From: CAADGL01 sp964643885
GTDB lineage: Bacteria; Planctomycetota; Phycisphaerae; UBA1845; Fen-1342
Reading direction: 5' to 3'
NCBI GenBank assembly: GCA_964643885.1
Contig: CAZXUI010000066.1
Coordinates: 1-26,861 of the forward strand
Length of the DNA stretch: 26,861 nt
Part shown: piece by piece, positions 1 through 7,494 of the stretch
Layout of the letters: each line of letters starts with the position of its first letter
How positions within the stretch are numbered: the first letter of the stretch is position 1
Notes under the pieces: model-generated
The model's database searches: none
Told to the model about the DNA's origin: nothing
What the model saw: the letters and a program-made list of their open reading frames with translations, nothing else
Program-made: the position numbers and the translations under genes

Positions 1-677
1 AGGTGGCCCGTCTCGGCCGCGCGAATCGCCGCCTCGATCGTCTCCAGGTCGCGCATCTCGCCGACCAGGATCACGTCCGGGTCCATACGCAGAGCGCGCC
101 GCAGCGCCTCGGCGAAGCTGGGCACGTCCACGCCCACCTCGCGCTGCGTGAAGACCGACTTCTTGTGCTGGTGGTAATACTCGATCGGGTCCTCGACGCT
201 GATGATGTGCCGGTCGAAGTTCTGGTTGATGTAGTCGAGCATCGTCGCCAGCGTGGTCGTCTTGCCCGACCCGGTCGGACCGGTCACCAGGAACAGACCG
301 CGCGGCCGGCGGCACAGCGCCCGGACGATCGGCGGCAGGCCGATCTCCTCGAAGCTGAGAATCTTGCTGGGGATCAGCCGCAGCACCATCGAGATGTTGC
401 CCTTCTGGCGGAAGACCGACACGCGGAAGCGGCCCTTGTCGCCGAAGGCGAAGCCGAAGTCCGTGCCGCCCTCCTCCTGAAGCTCCTGCTGGTTGCGCTC
501 CGGCGTGACGGACTTCATCAGCGCGACCGTGTCGTCCGGCTCGAGCACCTTCGTCTCGAGGCTGCGCAGCCGGCCGTCCATCCGCAGCACCGGCGGGCGG
601 CCGACGTGAAGGTGGATATCCGACGCGTTGATGCGGATGCAGGTTTCGAGCAGACGATCAATGTGAACAGTGGCCAC
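1..677 (-). CDS. pilT: Type IV pilus retraction ATPase PilT, 5' part (runs off left edge)
   Basis: This is the N-terminal 225 residues of a hexameric secretion ATPase of the PilT family, which powers retraction of type IV pili from the cytoplasmic face of the inner membrane. The protein begins almost directly with the PAS-like domain (ASDIHLHVGRPP, residues 18-29), as PilT does, and lacks the long N-terminal domain of PilB/GspE. The Walker A motif GPTGSGKTTT is at 133-142, the Asp box VEDPIEYYH at 161-169, and the Walker B region DPDVILVGEMRDLETIEAA follows at 199-217. The window edge cuts the gene just as the His box begins. I chose the GTG at 677, which has a GACGAGGA Shine-Dalgarno-like stretch upstream; an in-frame TTG two codons earlier is also possible. 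An extra pilT paralogue such as pilU cannot be excluded from this fragment. Confidence 0.9.
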   Translation of the reverse strand, partial: MATVHIDRLLETCIRINASDIHLHVGRPPVLRMDGRLRSLETKVLEPDDTVALMKSVTPERNQQELQEEGGTDFGFAFGDKGRFRVSVFRQKGNISMVLRLIPSKILSFEEIGLPPIVRALCRRPRGLFLVTGPTGSGKTTTLATMLDYINQNFDRHIISVEDPIEYYHQHKKSVFTQREVGVDVPSFAEALRRALRMDPDVILVGEMRDLETIEAAIRAAETGH

Positions 678-786
678 GCGCAAGTCCTCGTCGGGGCGGC
701 TTCTTCGACCCCGGCCGGCGATGCCCCCCTGTCCCGGGCCGGCCACCCGGGATTCCGGCCGTGTCGATCCTCCCGCTGGGATTAGT

Positions 787-1224
787 TTAGGCCGCGGGGC
801 TGTGCCGGTCCACCACGGGTGAGGGCGGCGCGGCCCGCGGGGGCAGTGCGGCGATGGCCGCAAGAACGTAGAGCAACGTGCCGGCCAGCCAGAGCAGGTT
901 GGTCGCGATCATGCCCAGCTCGCGACGAAGCACCAGCGGGGCGTTATCGCCCACGTCGGCCAGCGTCCTGCCCGTCAGGTGCCGCCAGGCCAGGAGCACG
1001 GCCAGCCCCACGACCACAGTCACGCCGCCGCCCAGCCAGCGCAGCCACGCCGGCAGCCAGAGCCGCGAGCGCGCCAGGCCGGTCAGGCTCAGCAGCAGAC
1101 CGATCGCGGCGACGCAGGTGATGACCGCCCCGCGCGCGGGGTCCGCCTCCAGCACGCGCAGCCCCCAGACCAGCGGCACACCGCCGACCGGCAGCAGGAT
1201 TGCACTCACGACGCGCCGCAGCAT
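787..1224 (-). CDS. Small four-helix membrane protein, unknown function
   Basis: This 145-residue protein is unrecognised. Four hydrophobic segments are visible: about residues 4-24 (VSAILLPVGGVPLVWGL), 34-53, 64-82 (GGGVTVVVGLAVLLAW) and 107-128 (IATNLLWLAGTLLYVLAAIA), so it is very probably an integral inner-membrane protein. The C-terminal tail is Pro/Ala/Arg-rich. The reading frame stays open for another 123 codons upstream, but that part is Arg/His/Pro-rich antisense sequence over pfkA. The start is therefore placed at the ATG at 1224, just before the first helix. It lies 98 bp downstream of pfkA on the same strand and 109 bp upstream of pilT, so it may be co-transcribed with either. No catalytic motif is visible. 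Confidence 0.65.
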   Translation of the reverse strand: MLRRVVSAILLPVGGVPLVWGLRVLEADPARGAVITCVAAIGLLLSLTGLARSRLWLPAWLRWLGGGVTVVVGLAVLLAWRHLTGRTLADVGDNAPLVLRRELGMIATNLLWLAGTLLYVLAAIAALPPRAAPPSPVVDRHSPAA

Positions 1225-1322
1225 CTCCGGGACTCTCGCTCTGATGTCAGAAGCGCGATTCGCTCGCCGGTGTGAGAATACGCCGGCGGGCCGCAAACCG
1301 GAATCGCGGCGGAGCGGCGCCG

Positions 1323-2429
1323 TCAGTCGCCGAGGCAGGTATCCAGCGCGCGGGCCATGCCGATCAGCGGATGGTCGAGCTCGAGCGTGCGCTGCTTGTT
1401 GGCGACGGACTCGATCGGAACCATGTCGAGCTGGCCGCCGCGAAGCACGACCATATTGTTCCAGTCGCGCGTGGCGACCATCTGAATCGCCTTGTGTCCG
1501 AACATCGTCGCCAGGACCCGGTCGTAGGCACAGGGGGTGCCGCCGCGCTGGATGTGGCCGAGGATGACCGCCCGCGTCTCGCGATGCGTGCACTGCGCGA
1601 GCTGTTCGGCCAGCACCGTGCTGACTCCCCCAAGCCGGATCGGGTCCGGGCTGTCGTGCACGATCTTGTTGATCACCTGCTGGCCGCCCTTGGGCCGGGC
1701 TCCTTCGGAGACGGCCACGATCGTCGCGTGCTTGCCGCGGCGGTTGCGCTGCTCGATGAACTCGCAGATCTTCGAGGTTTCATAGGGGATTTCGGGGATC
1801 AGGATCACGTCGGAGCCGCTGGCGATCCCCGCCTGCATCGTCAGCCAGCCGGCGTTGCGGCCCATCAGCTCGACGATCATGACGCGGTGGTGGCTCGAGG
1901 CCGTGCTGTGCAGCTTGTCGATGCACTCGGTCGCGGTCTGCACCGCGGTGCTGAATCCGAACGTCAGCTCGGTGTGCATCAGGTCGTTGTCGATCGTCTT
2001 GGGCACACCGACGCAGGGGATGCCGTGGCGGATGAGGTTCGCCGCGCCGGTCATCGTGCCGTCGCCGCCGATGCAGACCAGCAGGTCGATGCCGCGCTCG
2101 TGGATGTGCTCGATCACGCGGGCGGTCACATCCTGAACAATCGGCTTGCCGTCCGGCTGCGTGCCGACGACGAACTTGGACGGGTCGGCCTTGTTGCTCG
2201 TGCCCAGGATCGTCCCGCCCACGGTCAGGATGTTCGACACGTCGTCGCGGCCCAGCGGCCGCATGCGGTTGCGGATCAGGCCGAGATAGCCGTCCTCGAT
2301 GCCGAAGACTTCGATGCCGAGCTTGTTGATGGCGACCTTGGTGACGACGCGGATGACGGCATTCAGCCCGGGGCAGTCGCCGCCGCCGGTGAGGATGCCG
2401 ATGCGCCGCACGGGTGAGCTGGAGGCCAT
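1323..2429 (-). CDS. pfkA: 6-phosphofructokinase, group III type (GGDG/PKTIDND)
   Basis: This enzyme phosphorylates fructose 6-phosphate to fructose 1,6-bisphosphate in glycolysis. The 368-residue protein has the nucleotide-binding GGGDCPGLNA (residues 15-24), the phosphoryl-donor loop IGGDGTMTGAA (120-130), the catalytic segment PKTIDNDL (143-150), the substrate motif MGRNAGW (189-195) and GHIQRGG near the C-terminus. The fourth residue of the GGDG loop is Gly, which in this family is associated with ATP use; pyrophosphate enzymes have Asp there. The catalytic loop carries Lys (PKTIDND), not the Gly of the E. coli type. That Gly/Lys combination is typical of the group III ATP-dependent enzymes, so ATP is the likelier donor. 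The ATG at 2429 is preferred because GAGAG lies 10 bp upstream; a GTG three codons earlier is too close to that site. Confidence 0.95.
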   Translation of the reverse strand: MASSSPVRRIGILTGGGDCPGLNAVIRVVTKVAINKLGIEVFGIEDGYLGLIRNRMRPLGRDDVSNILTVGGTILGTSNKADPSKFVVGTQPDGKPIVQDVTARVIEHIHERGIDLLVCIGGDGTMTGAANLIRHGIPCVGVPKTIDNDLMHTELTFGFSTAVQTATECIDKLHSTASSHHRVMIVELMGRNAGWLTMQAGIASGSDVILIPEIPYETSKICEFIEQRNRRGKHATIVAVSEGARPKGGQQVINKIVHDSPDPIRLGGVSTVLAEQLAQCTHRETRAVILGHIQRGGTPCAYDRVLATMFGHKAIQMVATRDWNNMVVLRGGQLDMVPIESVANKQRTLELDHPLIGMARALDTCLGD

Positions 2430-2536
2430 GGGGATCACACTCTCTTTGCGCCGTCCACGGGGCCGCCCGGCCGCCCCGCTCCCGACTCATTCGGATGATC
2501 GCAGCCGGCGCCGATAGCACAGGGGCATGTCTGCGC

Positions 2537-2570
2537 AAAGAAAAATGCAGCCGAGAGAGGCCGAAGCCTC
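2537..2570 (-). terminator. Candidate Rho-independent terminator after fabG
   Basis: Read on the minus strand, GAGGC-TTCG-GCCTC (2570-2557) forms a 5-bp stem capped by a stable TTCG loop. A T-rich run (TTTTTCTTT, 2545-2537) follows about 11 bases later. It lies 80 bp past the fabG stop and 108 bp before the pfkA start, the expected place for an operon end. The short stem and the gap before the T-run make it a moderate candidate only. Confidence 0.4.
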
Positions 2571-2649
2571 ATCGAACCGCGAGCAACGCAGCCCTTCTCA
2601 ACCGCACGCAGAAGTATGCCACCGGCCGGGCCGCCCGGCAAGCCCGCCG

Positions 2650-3390
2650 CTACGTATGCAGTCCGCCGTCGACCGTAAAGACCTGCCCGGTGATATAGCT
2701 TGCCCCCGGGCCGGCCAGAAAGACGATCAGCGAGGCCACCTCGGCCGGCGTGCCGAAACGCTGTAGCGGAATCAGCCCGCGGACGGCTTCCTTGAGCTTG
2801 TCCGGCAGGGCGTCGGTCATGTCGGTTTCGATGAACCCGGGAGCGACCGCGTTGCACGTCACGCCGCGCTTGCCCAGCTCCTTGGCCACCGACTTGGTCA
2901 TGCCGATCAGGCCGGCCTTGGCCGCGGCGTAGTTCGCCTGGCCCGCGTTGCCGGCCAGCCCCGTGACGCTGGCGATATTGATGATCCGGCCCGTGCGGGC
3001 GCGGACCATGTGCCGCGAGACCGCCCGCATCATCCAGAACGCCCCGCGCAGATTCGTATCGATCACCGCGTCGAACTGCTCGTCCTCCATGCTCATCAGC
3101 AGCCCGTCGCGGGTGATGCCGGCATTGTTGACGAGCACGTCGATCCGCTCATGCCGCTCGATCGCCTCGTCCACCACCCGATCGACCGCGGCGCGGTCCG
3201 TCACGTCCAGCGCAACCGGCACGATGCGCTCGGACAGCCGCGCGTCCTGCTGGCTCCAGGAGCGGACCGAATCGACGCTGCGCGCGGCGGCGAGAACCCG
3301 CGCTCCCTGCGCCGCGAGCTGCTCGCACGCGGCCCGCCCGATCCCGCGCGAGGCGCCCGTCACCAGGGCGACCAGTCCGTCGAGGCTCAA
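2650..3390 (-). CDS. fabG: 3-oxoacyl-[ACP] reductase FabG
   Basis: This enzyme carries out the NADPH-dependent reduction of 3-oxoacyl-ACP in type II fatty-acid elongation. The 246-residue protein is a standard short-chain dehydrogenase. The cofactor loop TGASRGIG is at residues 11-18, NNAG at 88-91, and the catalytic tetrad is Asn113, Ser141, Tyr154 and Lys158 (YAAAK). The C-terminal YITGQVFTVDGG is the usual end of FabG. The start is the TTG at 3390 because a strong GGGAGGTG ribosome-binding site sits directly before it and no ATG precedes the Rossmann fold closely enough. It starts 17 bp after the fabD stop, so it is the last gene of the rpmF-plsX-fabH-fabD-fabG run. The acpP gene that commonly follows fabG is absent here. 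Confidence 0.96.
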   Translation of the reverse strand: MSLDGLVALVTGASRGIGRAACEQLAAQGARVLAAARSVDSVRSWSQQDARLSERIVPVALDVTDRAAVDRVVDEAIERHERIDVLVNNAGITRDGLLMSMEDEQFDAVIDTNLRGAFWMMRAVSRHMVRARTGRIINIASVTGLAGNAGQANYAAAKAGLIGMTKSVAKELGKRGVTCNAVAPGFIETDMTDALPDKLKEAVRGLIPLQRFGTPAEVASLIVFLAGPGASYITGQVFTVDGGLHT

Positions 3391-3407
3391 TCGCCACCTC
3401 CCTGTGA

Positions 3408-4337
3408 TCAGTCCGTGGCGGCCAGGTCGGCCGCCGTGCCCAGATTCCTCGCCTTCACGCCGCGATCGATCTTGCGCATCAGGCCGGTCAGCACCCGGCC
3501 CGGCCCGATCTCCCAGAATTCGCCGCACCCGTCCACGATCAGCCGCCGCACGCACTCCTGCCAGCGGACCGGGTTGAACACCTGGCGATAGAGCGATTCG
3601 CGGATCGCCGCCGGCGAGCCGTGATAGCCGGCGTCGACATTCGCAACCACGCGGATGCGCGGCGGCTCGATCGCGGTGCTCTCCAGCACCGGCCGCAGCC
3701 CGTCCGCGGCGCTGCGCATCAGTTCGCTATGGAATGCGCCGGCCACCTTCAGCGGAATGCCTCGCCCGCCGAACTTCTCCGCAGCCGCCGCGGCCGCTTC
3801 GCATGCAGCCAGCTCGCCCGAGATCACGATCTGTCCGGGACAGTTGAAGTTGGCCGGTCCGACGCGGCCGGCGCTGGCGACGCTCTCGCAAAGGGCCAGC
3901 GTCTGCGTCTCGTCGAGCCCCATGATCGAGACCATGCCGCCCGGGTGCCGCTCGCAAGCCTGCTGCATCAGTACGCCGCGGCGATGCACGAGCCGCAGGG
4001 CATCGTCGAACGTCAGGGCACCGGCCAGGTGCAGCGCGGTGTATTCGCCCAGGCTCAGCCCCCCCATCGCGGCGAACCGGCCCTCGCGCACTCGCCCGGC
4101 CGCCTCGGCCGCGCGATAGACCGCAACGCTCGTGACGAAGATCGCCGGTTGTTGAATGTCGGTCGCGCCGAGCCGTTCGGCCGGGCCATCGCGGCAGATC
4201 TCCAGCAGCGGCAGGCCAAGCACGGCTTCAGCCCGGGCGAAGACCTCGGCCGCGGCCGGATGCGCCGCGGCGACGTCGCTTCCCATCCCCACGAGCTGGG
4301 AGCCCTGCCCGGGGAAAATGGCGGCGATCGCACTCAA
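3408..4337 (-). CDS. fabD: Malonyl-CoA:ACP transacylase FabD
   Basis: This enzyme moves malonyl groups from CoA to acyl carrier protein, supplying the extender unit for fatty-acid synthesis. The 309-residue length is normal. FPGQGSQ is at residues 8-14, the nucleophile elbow GLSLGEY has Ser95, and the second catalytic residue His203 lies in GAFHSELM. The elbow has Leu where most FabD proteins have His (GHSLGE), a conservative family-level variation that leaves the catalytic Ser and the distal His intact. The start is a TTG at 4337 that follows the fabH stop by one base, with GGAG seven bases upstream inside the end of fabH. This strongly suggests translational coupling with fabH. Confidence 0.96.
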   Translation of the reverse strand: MSAIAAIFPGQGSQLVGMGSDVAAAHPAAAEVFARAEAVLGLPLLEICRDGPAERLGATDIQQPAIFVTSVAVYRAAEAAGRVREGRFAAMGGLSLGEYTALHLAGALTFDDALRLVHRRGVLMQQACERHPGGMVSIMGLDETQTLALCESVASAGRVGPANFNCPGQIVISGELAACEAAAAAAEKFGGRGIPLKVAGAFHSELMRSAADGLRPVLESTAIEPPRIRVVANVDAGYHGSPAAIRESLYRQVFNPVRWQECVRRLIVDGCGEFWEIGPGRVLTGLMRKIDRGVKARNLGTAADLAATD

Positions 4338-4338
4338 A

Positions 4339-5331
4339 TCACAGCTCCATCAGCATCGAAGACCACGTCATGCCGGCGCCGATGGCGATCATGAGGATCA
4401 GGTCGCCGCGCTTGGCACGGCCGGTCGTGATCGCCTCGTGCAGGGCCGCCGGCACCGAGGCCGCTGACGTGTTTCCGTAACGGTGAATGTTGACGAAGAC
4501 GCGCTCTTCCGGAAAACCGAGCCGCTCGCAGGCGGACTCGATGATGCGCAGATTCGACTGATGCGGCACCAGCAGAGAGAGCTCGTCGAACGAGACGCCG
4601 GCGTCCTCCAGCGTCGCCCGCATCAGCTCCTGCATCTGCGAGACGGCGAACTTGTAGACGTCACGCCCCTTCATCCGCATCACGTGCAGCCGCTCGTTGA
4701 CCGTGCGAAGGCTCGCCGGCTCACGGCTCCCGCCCGCGGGAACCCAGATCAGCTCCGCCAACTGGGCGTCCGCGCCCATCCGCGCGGCCAGGACGCGCCG
4801 GCCAGGCTGCGACGCCGCTCGGATCACCGTCGCACCGGCCGCGTCGCCGAACAGAATGGCGCTCTGACGGTCCTCCATGTCGGCCATGCGTGACATGCAG
4901 TCCGCGCCGACGACGAGCGCCGTGCGACAGAAGCCGCTGGTGACGAACTGAGCGGCGGTGATCGCGCCGTAGACGAAGCCGGAGCAGGCCGCGACCAGGT
5001 CGAACGCGGGCACGGCCCGGCAACCGAGCCGGGCTTGAAGCTCGCAGGCCGTGCTGGGCAGCGGCCGGTCGGGCGTGATCGTGGCACACAGGATCAGGTC
5101 GATGTCCTGCGGCGTGAGGCCGGCGTGGGAGATGGCGGCGCGGCTGGCGCTCTCTGCGAAGGTCAGCGTGGATTCGTGGGGGGCGGCGAAGCGCCGCTCG
5201 CGAATGCCGGTCCGCTGAACGATCCACTCGTCGCTCGTGTCGAGGCGCGAGACCCAATCCTGGTTCGTCATCACCTGGGCAGGAAATGACGCGCCGGTTC
5301 CGGCGATTTCGACGGGCCAGTCGACCTTCAT
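4339..5331 (-). CDS. fabH: 3-oxoacyl-[ACP] synthase III FabH
   Basis: This enzyme condenses acetyl-CoA (or a branched acyl-CoA) with malonyl-ACP to start fatty-acid synthesis. The 330-residue protein has the full thiolase-fold catalytic triad: Cys116 in VAACSGF, His257 in VPHQSN and Asn287 in YGNTSAAS. The N-terminal SDEWIVQRTGIRERR segment is characteristic of FabH. The frame is open 41 codons further upstream, but that part is antisense to plsX. The ATG at 5331 overlaps the plsX stop in an ATGA junction and begins the conserved domain at the usual distance. The primer preference (straight or branched chain) cannot be read from the sequence. Confidence 0.96.
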   Translation of the reverse strand: MKVDWPVEIAGTGASFPAQVMTNQDWVSRLDTSDEWIVQRTGIRERRFAAPHESTLTFAESASRAAISHAGLTPQDIDLILCATITPDRPLPSTACELQARLGCRAVPAFDLVAACSGFVYGAITAAQFVTSGFCRTALVVGADCMSRMADMEDRQSAILFGDAAGATVIRAASQPGRRVLAARMGADAQLAELIWVPAGGSREPASLRTVNERLHVMRMKGRDVYKFAVSQMQELMRATLEDAGVSFDELSLLVPHQSNLRIIESACERLGFPEERVFVNIHRYGNTSAASVPAALHEAITTGRAKRGDLILMIAIGAGMTWSSMLMEL

Positions 5332-6335
5332 ACCGGGCTCTCGGTTCGGGCGGCCAGGTGCCGCTCGATGGTGACGTTCAGGTCCACGCGAATCTGCTCG
5401 ACGGCGACGCGGATCGCGTTGCTGATGGCACGCTGGTCGCTGCGGCCATGACAAATGATGACCACGCTCTTGATTCCGAGCAACGGCGCGCCGCCGTATT
5501 CCGCGAAATCGTGCCGCTTCCAGATGCGCTCGACGATCGGGTGGAACTGCCGCGAAAAGGCGGGTCCCTCCTGCTCGATCTCGCGCACGATCGTCTTGAA
5601 GAGCCCCTCGGCCAGCCCCTCGGTGAGCTTGAGAATCACGTTGCCGACGAAGCCGTCGCAGATGAAAATGTCGCCCTCGCCGCTGAAGATGTCGCGGCCC
5701 TCGACGTTGCCCATGAAGCGGATGCCCGGGTCGGTCTTCAGCAGGGCGTGCGCCTCTTTCACCAGCGGGCTGCCCTTCTTCTCCTCTTCACCGATCGAGA
5801 CGATGCCCACCTGCGGATCGCGCTTGCCGAGGATGTTCTCCGCGTACACGCGGCACATGCGGGCGTATTCGTGCAGATGATGCGGCTTGGGGGCGACGTT
5901 GGCGCCCACGTCGCAGATCAGAACCGGCCCGCGAAAGGTCGGCATCACGACGGCGATGCCCGGCCGCGACACGCCGGCGATCGGCTTGATCTTCAGCTGA
6001 CAGGCGGCCGCGAACGCGCCGGTGTTGCCCGCGGAGATCAGGCTGTCCAGGGCGCCCTTCCCCGCGTCGGTCGCCATGCGGACGATCGACGAGTCACGCT
6101 TCACGCGCAGGGCGTCGACCGGCGAGTCGCCCATCTCGATCACCTGCGAGCAATGCTCGATGCGGACGCGCGGATCGCTCAGCCCGACGGAATCCAGCTC
6201 GGCCTGAACCGCCTCCCGCGGACCGTAAAGCACCATCTCGTCATCGGGGGCGAGGTGGGCGAGCCCGGCCTGAGCGCCACGGATAATCTCGTGCGGAGCG
6301 TGGTCCCCCCCCATCGCGTCCACGGCGATGCGCAT
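5328..6335 (-). CDS. plsX: Phosphate acyltransferase PlsX
   Basis: PlsX converts acyl-ACP to acyl-phosphate, the donor for the first acylation of glycerol 3-phosphate, at the inner face of the membrane. The 335-residue protein opens with DAMGGDHAP (residues 6-14). It carries the conserved SAGNTGAFAAA, RPGIAVVMP, DVGANVAPKP and CDGFVGNVILKLTEG segments along the usual length. It starts 14 bp after rpmF, with AGGAG overlapping the rpmF stop region, and its stop overlaps the fabH start by 4 bp. The order rpmF-plsX-fabH is the classic bacterial arrangement and implies that lipid synthesis is co-expressed with a ribosomal protein. Confidence 0.97.
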   Translation of the reverse strand: MRIAVDAMGGDHAPHEIIRGAQAGLAHLAPDDEMVLYGPREAVQAELDSVGLSDPRVRIEHCSQVIEMGDSPVDALRVKRDSSIVRMATDAGKGALDSLISAGNTGAFAAACQLKIKPIAGVSRPGIAVVMPTFRGPVLICDVGANVAPKPHHLHEYARMCRVYAENILGKRDPQVGIVSIGEEEKKGSPLVKEAHALLKTDPGIRFMGNVEGRDIFSGEGDIFICDGFVGNVILKLTEGLAEGLFKTIVREIEQEGPAFSRQFHPIVERIWKRHDFAEYGGAPLLGIKSVVIICHGRSDQRAISNAIRVAVEQIRVDLNVTIERHLAARTESPV

Positions 6336-6349
6336 GGTGCTGAGGGCTC

Positions 6350-6526
6350 CTACTTACGCGGTTCGATCGAGGTGTGAGCGTTGACGTAGCCGCAGTTGCC
6401 GCAGGCTCCGTGAGGCAGCTTGGCCCGGCCGCACTGCGGGCAGGCGATCAGATGAACGGGCGTGAGCGCGTGGTGGGACCGGCGTGTCCGCTTGCGCATC
6501 TTGCTTTTCTTCGTGACTGGAAGCAT
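6350..6526 (-). CDS. rpmF: 50S ribosomal protein L32, zinc-ribbon form
   Basis: This 58-residue protein of the large ribosomal subunit begins with the basic MLPVTKKSKMRKRTRRS segment. It continues with a zinc ribbon whose ligands are Cys29, Cys32, Cys42 and Cys45 (CPQC and CGNC), so this is the zinc-binding form. The ATG at 6526 follows GGGAGGT at close range. An open frame continues 18 codons upstream but has no second ribosome-binding site. A DUF177 (yceD) gene often precedes rpmF in bacteria; none is visible here. rpmF is the first gene of the lipid operon and has a convincing promoter about 95 bp upstream. Confidence 0.93.
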   Translation of the reverse strand: MLPVTKKSKMRKRTRRSHHALTPVHLIACPQCGRAKLPHGACGNCGYVNAHTSIEPRK

Positions 6527-6619
6527 CGTACCTCCCGCAGCCAGGTCTGACACACTCGGCGCGCACGGACCACGCGCCACCCGCCGGGGGCCAGCGCAAC
6601 CGTTCGTGCGATTTGGGCC

Positions 6620-6648
6620 AACCTATTGGCAAGCCGGCCGGGTGTCAA
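6620..6648 (-). promoter_or_regulatory. Sigma70-type promoter of the rpmF-plsX-fabHDG operon
   Basis: On the minus strand a perfect -35 hexamer TTGACA (6648-6643) is separated by exactly 17 bp from TAGGTT (6625-6620), a 3-of-6 match to the -10 consensus that keeps the key first T, A and last T. It is the best -35 element I found in the window. It sits about 95 bp before the rpmF start, with no gene between, so it probably drives rpmF, plsX, fabH, fabD and fabG. Confidence 0.55.
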
Positions 6649-6680
6649 GCTGGAATGGCCCCGGGCGGGGTACCGACACC

Positions 6681-6728
6681 CCGCACGACCGCGCAGACCG
6701 GCCCCCGCACGACCGCGCAGACCGGCCC
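6681..6728. repeat. Two-copy 24-bp perfect tandem repeat
   Basis: The 24-bp unit starting CCGCACGACCGCGCAGACC occurs twice head to tail without mismatch (6681-6704 and 6705-6728). It lies 33 bp upstream of the rpmF promoter -35 box. There is no spacer between copies, so it is not CRISPR-like. It may be a simple duplication or a binding site. Confidence 0.85.
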
Positions 6729-6831
6729 CCAGGCCCCGCAGCAGCCCTTTGACGCTCGCGGGCGCAGATCGGCTCTGTCGGCCCGACACAGGGGGTCACG
6801 GCCGAAACCGGTTTCGTCCTTCCAGATCGGG

Positions 6832-7212
6832 TTATCGGGAGCGCTTGCTTCGGGGCGGGTTCTGGCGACCCTTACAGAGCTTGAACTCGCCGATCGGCGC
6901 GACCTTGCGGTAGCCCAGGTAGAGGACCAGGTCCAGGATCTCCGTCCAGCTCGGGAACGGGCGGTGGTTGACGCGCTTGTACTCGTCGACCGCCTTGATG
7001 AACTCGAGCTGCTCCTCGTTCATGTGCCCTTCTTCGGCGTCGCGACGGTAGTCGGTGCGACGCCGGCCGGGCCCGCGGCGGCGGTCGAGGTTCGAGCGGC
7101 GGTCCGGGGCGGATCGGCGCTCGACCGCCACGGTGGTCTGGGTTTCCTCCGCGTCCGGGGTCTCGAACGCGGTTTCGTCAATCGGCGGCTGTTTTCTTAC
7201 GGGTTCGCTCAT
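6832..7212 (-). CDS. Conserved-looking 126-residue protein, unknown function
   Basis: I do not recognise a named family. The first half (residues 1-60) is charged and looks disordered. It includes an Arg-rich stretch, VAVERRSAPDRRSNLDRRRG, followed by RRRTDYRRD. The second half is compact and looks like a folded domain: NEEQLEFIKAVDEYKRVNHR, then FPSWTEILDLVLYLGYRKV. The protein ends with a basic tail. The ATG at 7212 follows GGGG at short range. The basic middle part suggests nucleic-acid or ribosome association, but that is inference only. It is 305 bp upstream of rpmF on the same strand and probably a separate transcript. Confidence 0.65.
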   Translation of the reverse strand: MSEPVRKQPPIDETAFETPDAEETQTTVAVERRSAPDRRSNLDRRRGPGRRRTDYRRDAEEGHMNEEQLEFIKAVDEYKRVNHRPFPSWTEILDLVLYLGYRKVAPIGEFKLCKGRQNPPRSKRSR

Positions 7213-7494
7213 ATCCCCAGAGGCATCGACCGGATACCCCCGCCACTCAAGCAACCGCCGCCGCACCGCCGGGCGGCAAAGCGCGCTACCTGGCCGCCAA
7301 ACCTGCCCGACCCGCCGTGATCACGGGCATTACCGGCCGCGCCGCCGCCTGAGAGCACAATCAGTCCGGTGACTCGGGCGAATCGGCCGGGCTGCGAACC
7401 GTTGCAGGTGACTTGTCGCTCTGCGGCGCGGCCGTCCCGGGCGCCGCGGGGGATGCCGGCTGGTTATCGGAGCTACGCGACGGCCGAAGGGCGA

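Larger units (their letters stand above)
6527..6831. other. 305-bp intergenic region upstream of rpmF
   Basis: I see no coding sequence here on either strand; the open frames are Arg/Pro-rich artefacts of the base composition. It holds the rpmF operon promoter (6620-6648) and a perfect two-copy 24-bp tandem repeat (6681-6728), listed separately. The stretch 6729-6831 shows nothing recognisable apart from high G+C. Confidence 0.6.

Noticed and set aside
6681..6728. Tandem repeat as a CRISPR remnant
   Set aside because: The two copies abut without spacer and no cas gene is near.
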